From assembly GCA_012932865.1 (NCBI GenBank), contig SAXG01000029.1:434001-498000 (forward strand): DNA of 64,000 bases, written 5' to 3'. The notes beneath the pieces are model-generated. The model did not search any database. It was given only the letters and a program-made list of their open reading frames with translations, and was not told the DNA's origin. Both the position numbers and the translations under genes were made by a program. Positions 63,825 to 64,000 of this stretch are shown piece after piece. How positions within the stretch are numbered: position 1 is the first letter of the stretch; each line of letters starts with the position of its first letter. Origin of the DNA: Amylostereum areolatum. Taxonomy: Eukaryota > Basidiomycota > Agaricomycetes > Russulales > Stereaceae.

Positions 63825-63969
63825 ATGGAAGAAGACAATTTTGAGTTCAACATTGAAGATTTCGACGCCGTGATGGGCGATGCTGGGCTTGGTACACCTG
63901 CTGGAGTGGCGGGGTTGTCGGTGGCAGGATTGTCAGCGGTGGGATTGCCGGCGGTGCCAGCGCCGGAAG
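63825..63969 (+). CDS. First exon of a gene leaving the window
   Basis: ATG 63,825 (ACGATGG context) begins MEEDNFEFNIEDFDAVMG, followed by an Ala/Gly/Val-rich stretch. A strong donor GTACGT starts at 63,970. The next exon lies beyond the right edge. It is divergent from the large minus-strand gene, with about 255 bp between the start codons. Confidence 0.5.
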
Positions 63970-64000
63970 GTACGTTGTGATACATTATATCGACTACATC

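Overview
The window is a transposon-dense stretch of a basidiomycete (probably Agaricomycete) nuclear genome. The evidence is many short spliceosomal introns (47-59 bp, GTRNGY donors, CTAAC/CTGAC-like branch sites, YAG acceptors), chromodomain Ty3/gypsy elements, KDZ and hAT transposons, and a TET/JBP-type dioxygenase gene. No rRNA, tRNA or CRISPR array was recognised.

Layout. (1) 1-24,849 is a nest of three Ty3/gypsy (chromovirus) LTR families, here called A, B and C. A lies on the minus strand at 17,755-24,849, joined at its 3' LTR to a truncated C element (5' LTR 15,356-15,813, gag 16,285-17,754). The same C-A chimera lies as an inverted copy at the left edge (1-4,105 plus 14,327-14,474), so the two copies form a head-to-head inverted repeat around an 881-bp spacer. 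B (4,106-14,321, 10.2 kb, TSD TCAGA, LTRs differing at 2 of 549 sites) is a recent insertion inside the LTR of the left C copy. (2) 24,852-29,172 holds a 5'-truncated gene cut by A, a low-complexity tract and a small PHD-finger gene. (3) 29,880-31,600 is minisatellite and GC-rich repeat. (4) 31,602-38,445 is a 6.8-kb hAT element with TIRs, an 8-bp TSD, a 10-exon transposase and an extra gene on the other strand. (5) 38,446-46,580 is gene-poor, with GC-rich and AT-rich repeats and a 765-bp hAT-type MITE. (6) 46,589-59,181 is a cluster with a KDZ transposase (minus), a TET/JBP-like dioxygenase (minus) and two unknown multi-exon genes. (7) 59,924-63,570 is a large unknown gene (minus), and a plus-strand gene starts at 63,825 and leaves the window.

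How the parts work together. A, B and C share one replication layout readable from the DNA: TATA box, predicted RNA start exactly 34 nt downstream, and a 10-11 nt stretch at that RNA 5' end complementary to the primer binding site 2 nt past the LTR. This is the Tf1/sushi-type self-priming arrangement. A and B also share a -1 frameshift site fused to the gag stop (GGATTTT-TGA, GGGTTTT-TGA). Their leaders lack any ATG for 1,311 nt (A) and 746 nt (B) although these leaders carry long open frames. B has about 3 kb of extra coding sequence between pol and the 3' LTR, including a spliced coiled-coil/zinc-knuckle ORF, a second long frame overlapping it, and two small membrane-like ORFs. This env-position module is the best candidate for an undescribed system here.

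Decay. Four in-frame TGA stops in A and B sit where Arg (CGA) is expected or plausible, which fits C-to-T change at methylated CpG. That is notable next to a gene of the TET/JBP class, whose members act on methylated DNA bases. Family names for KDZ, TET/JBP and hAT rest on recognised motifs, not on a database search.
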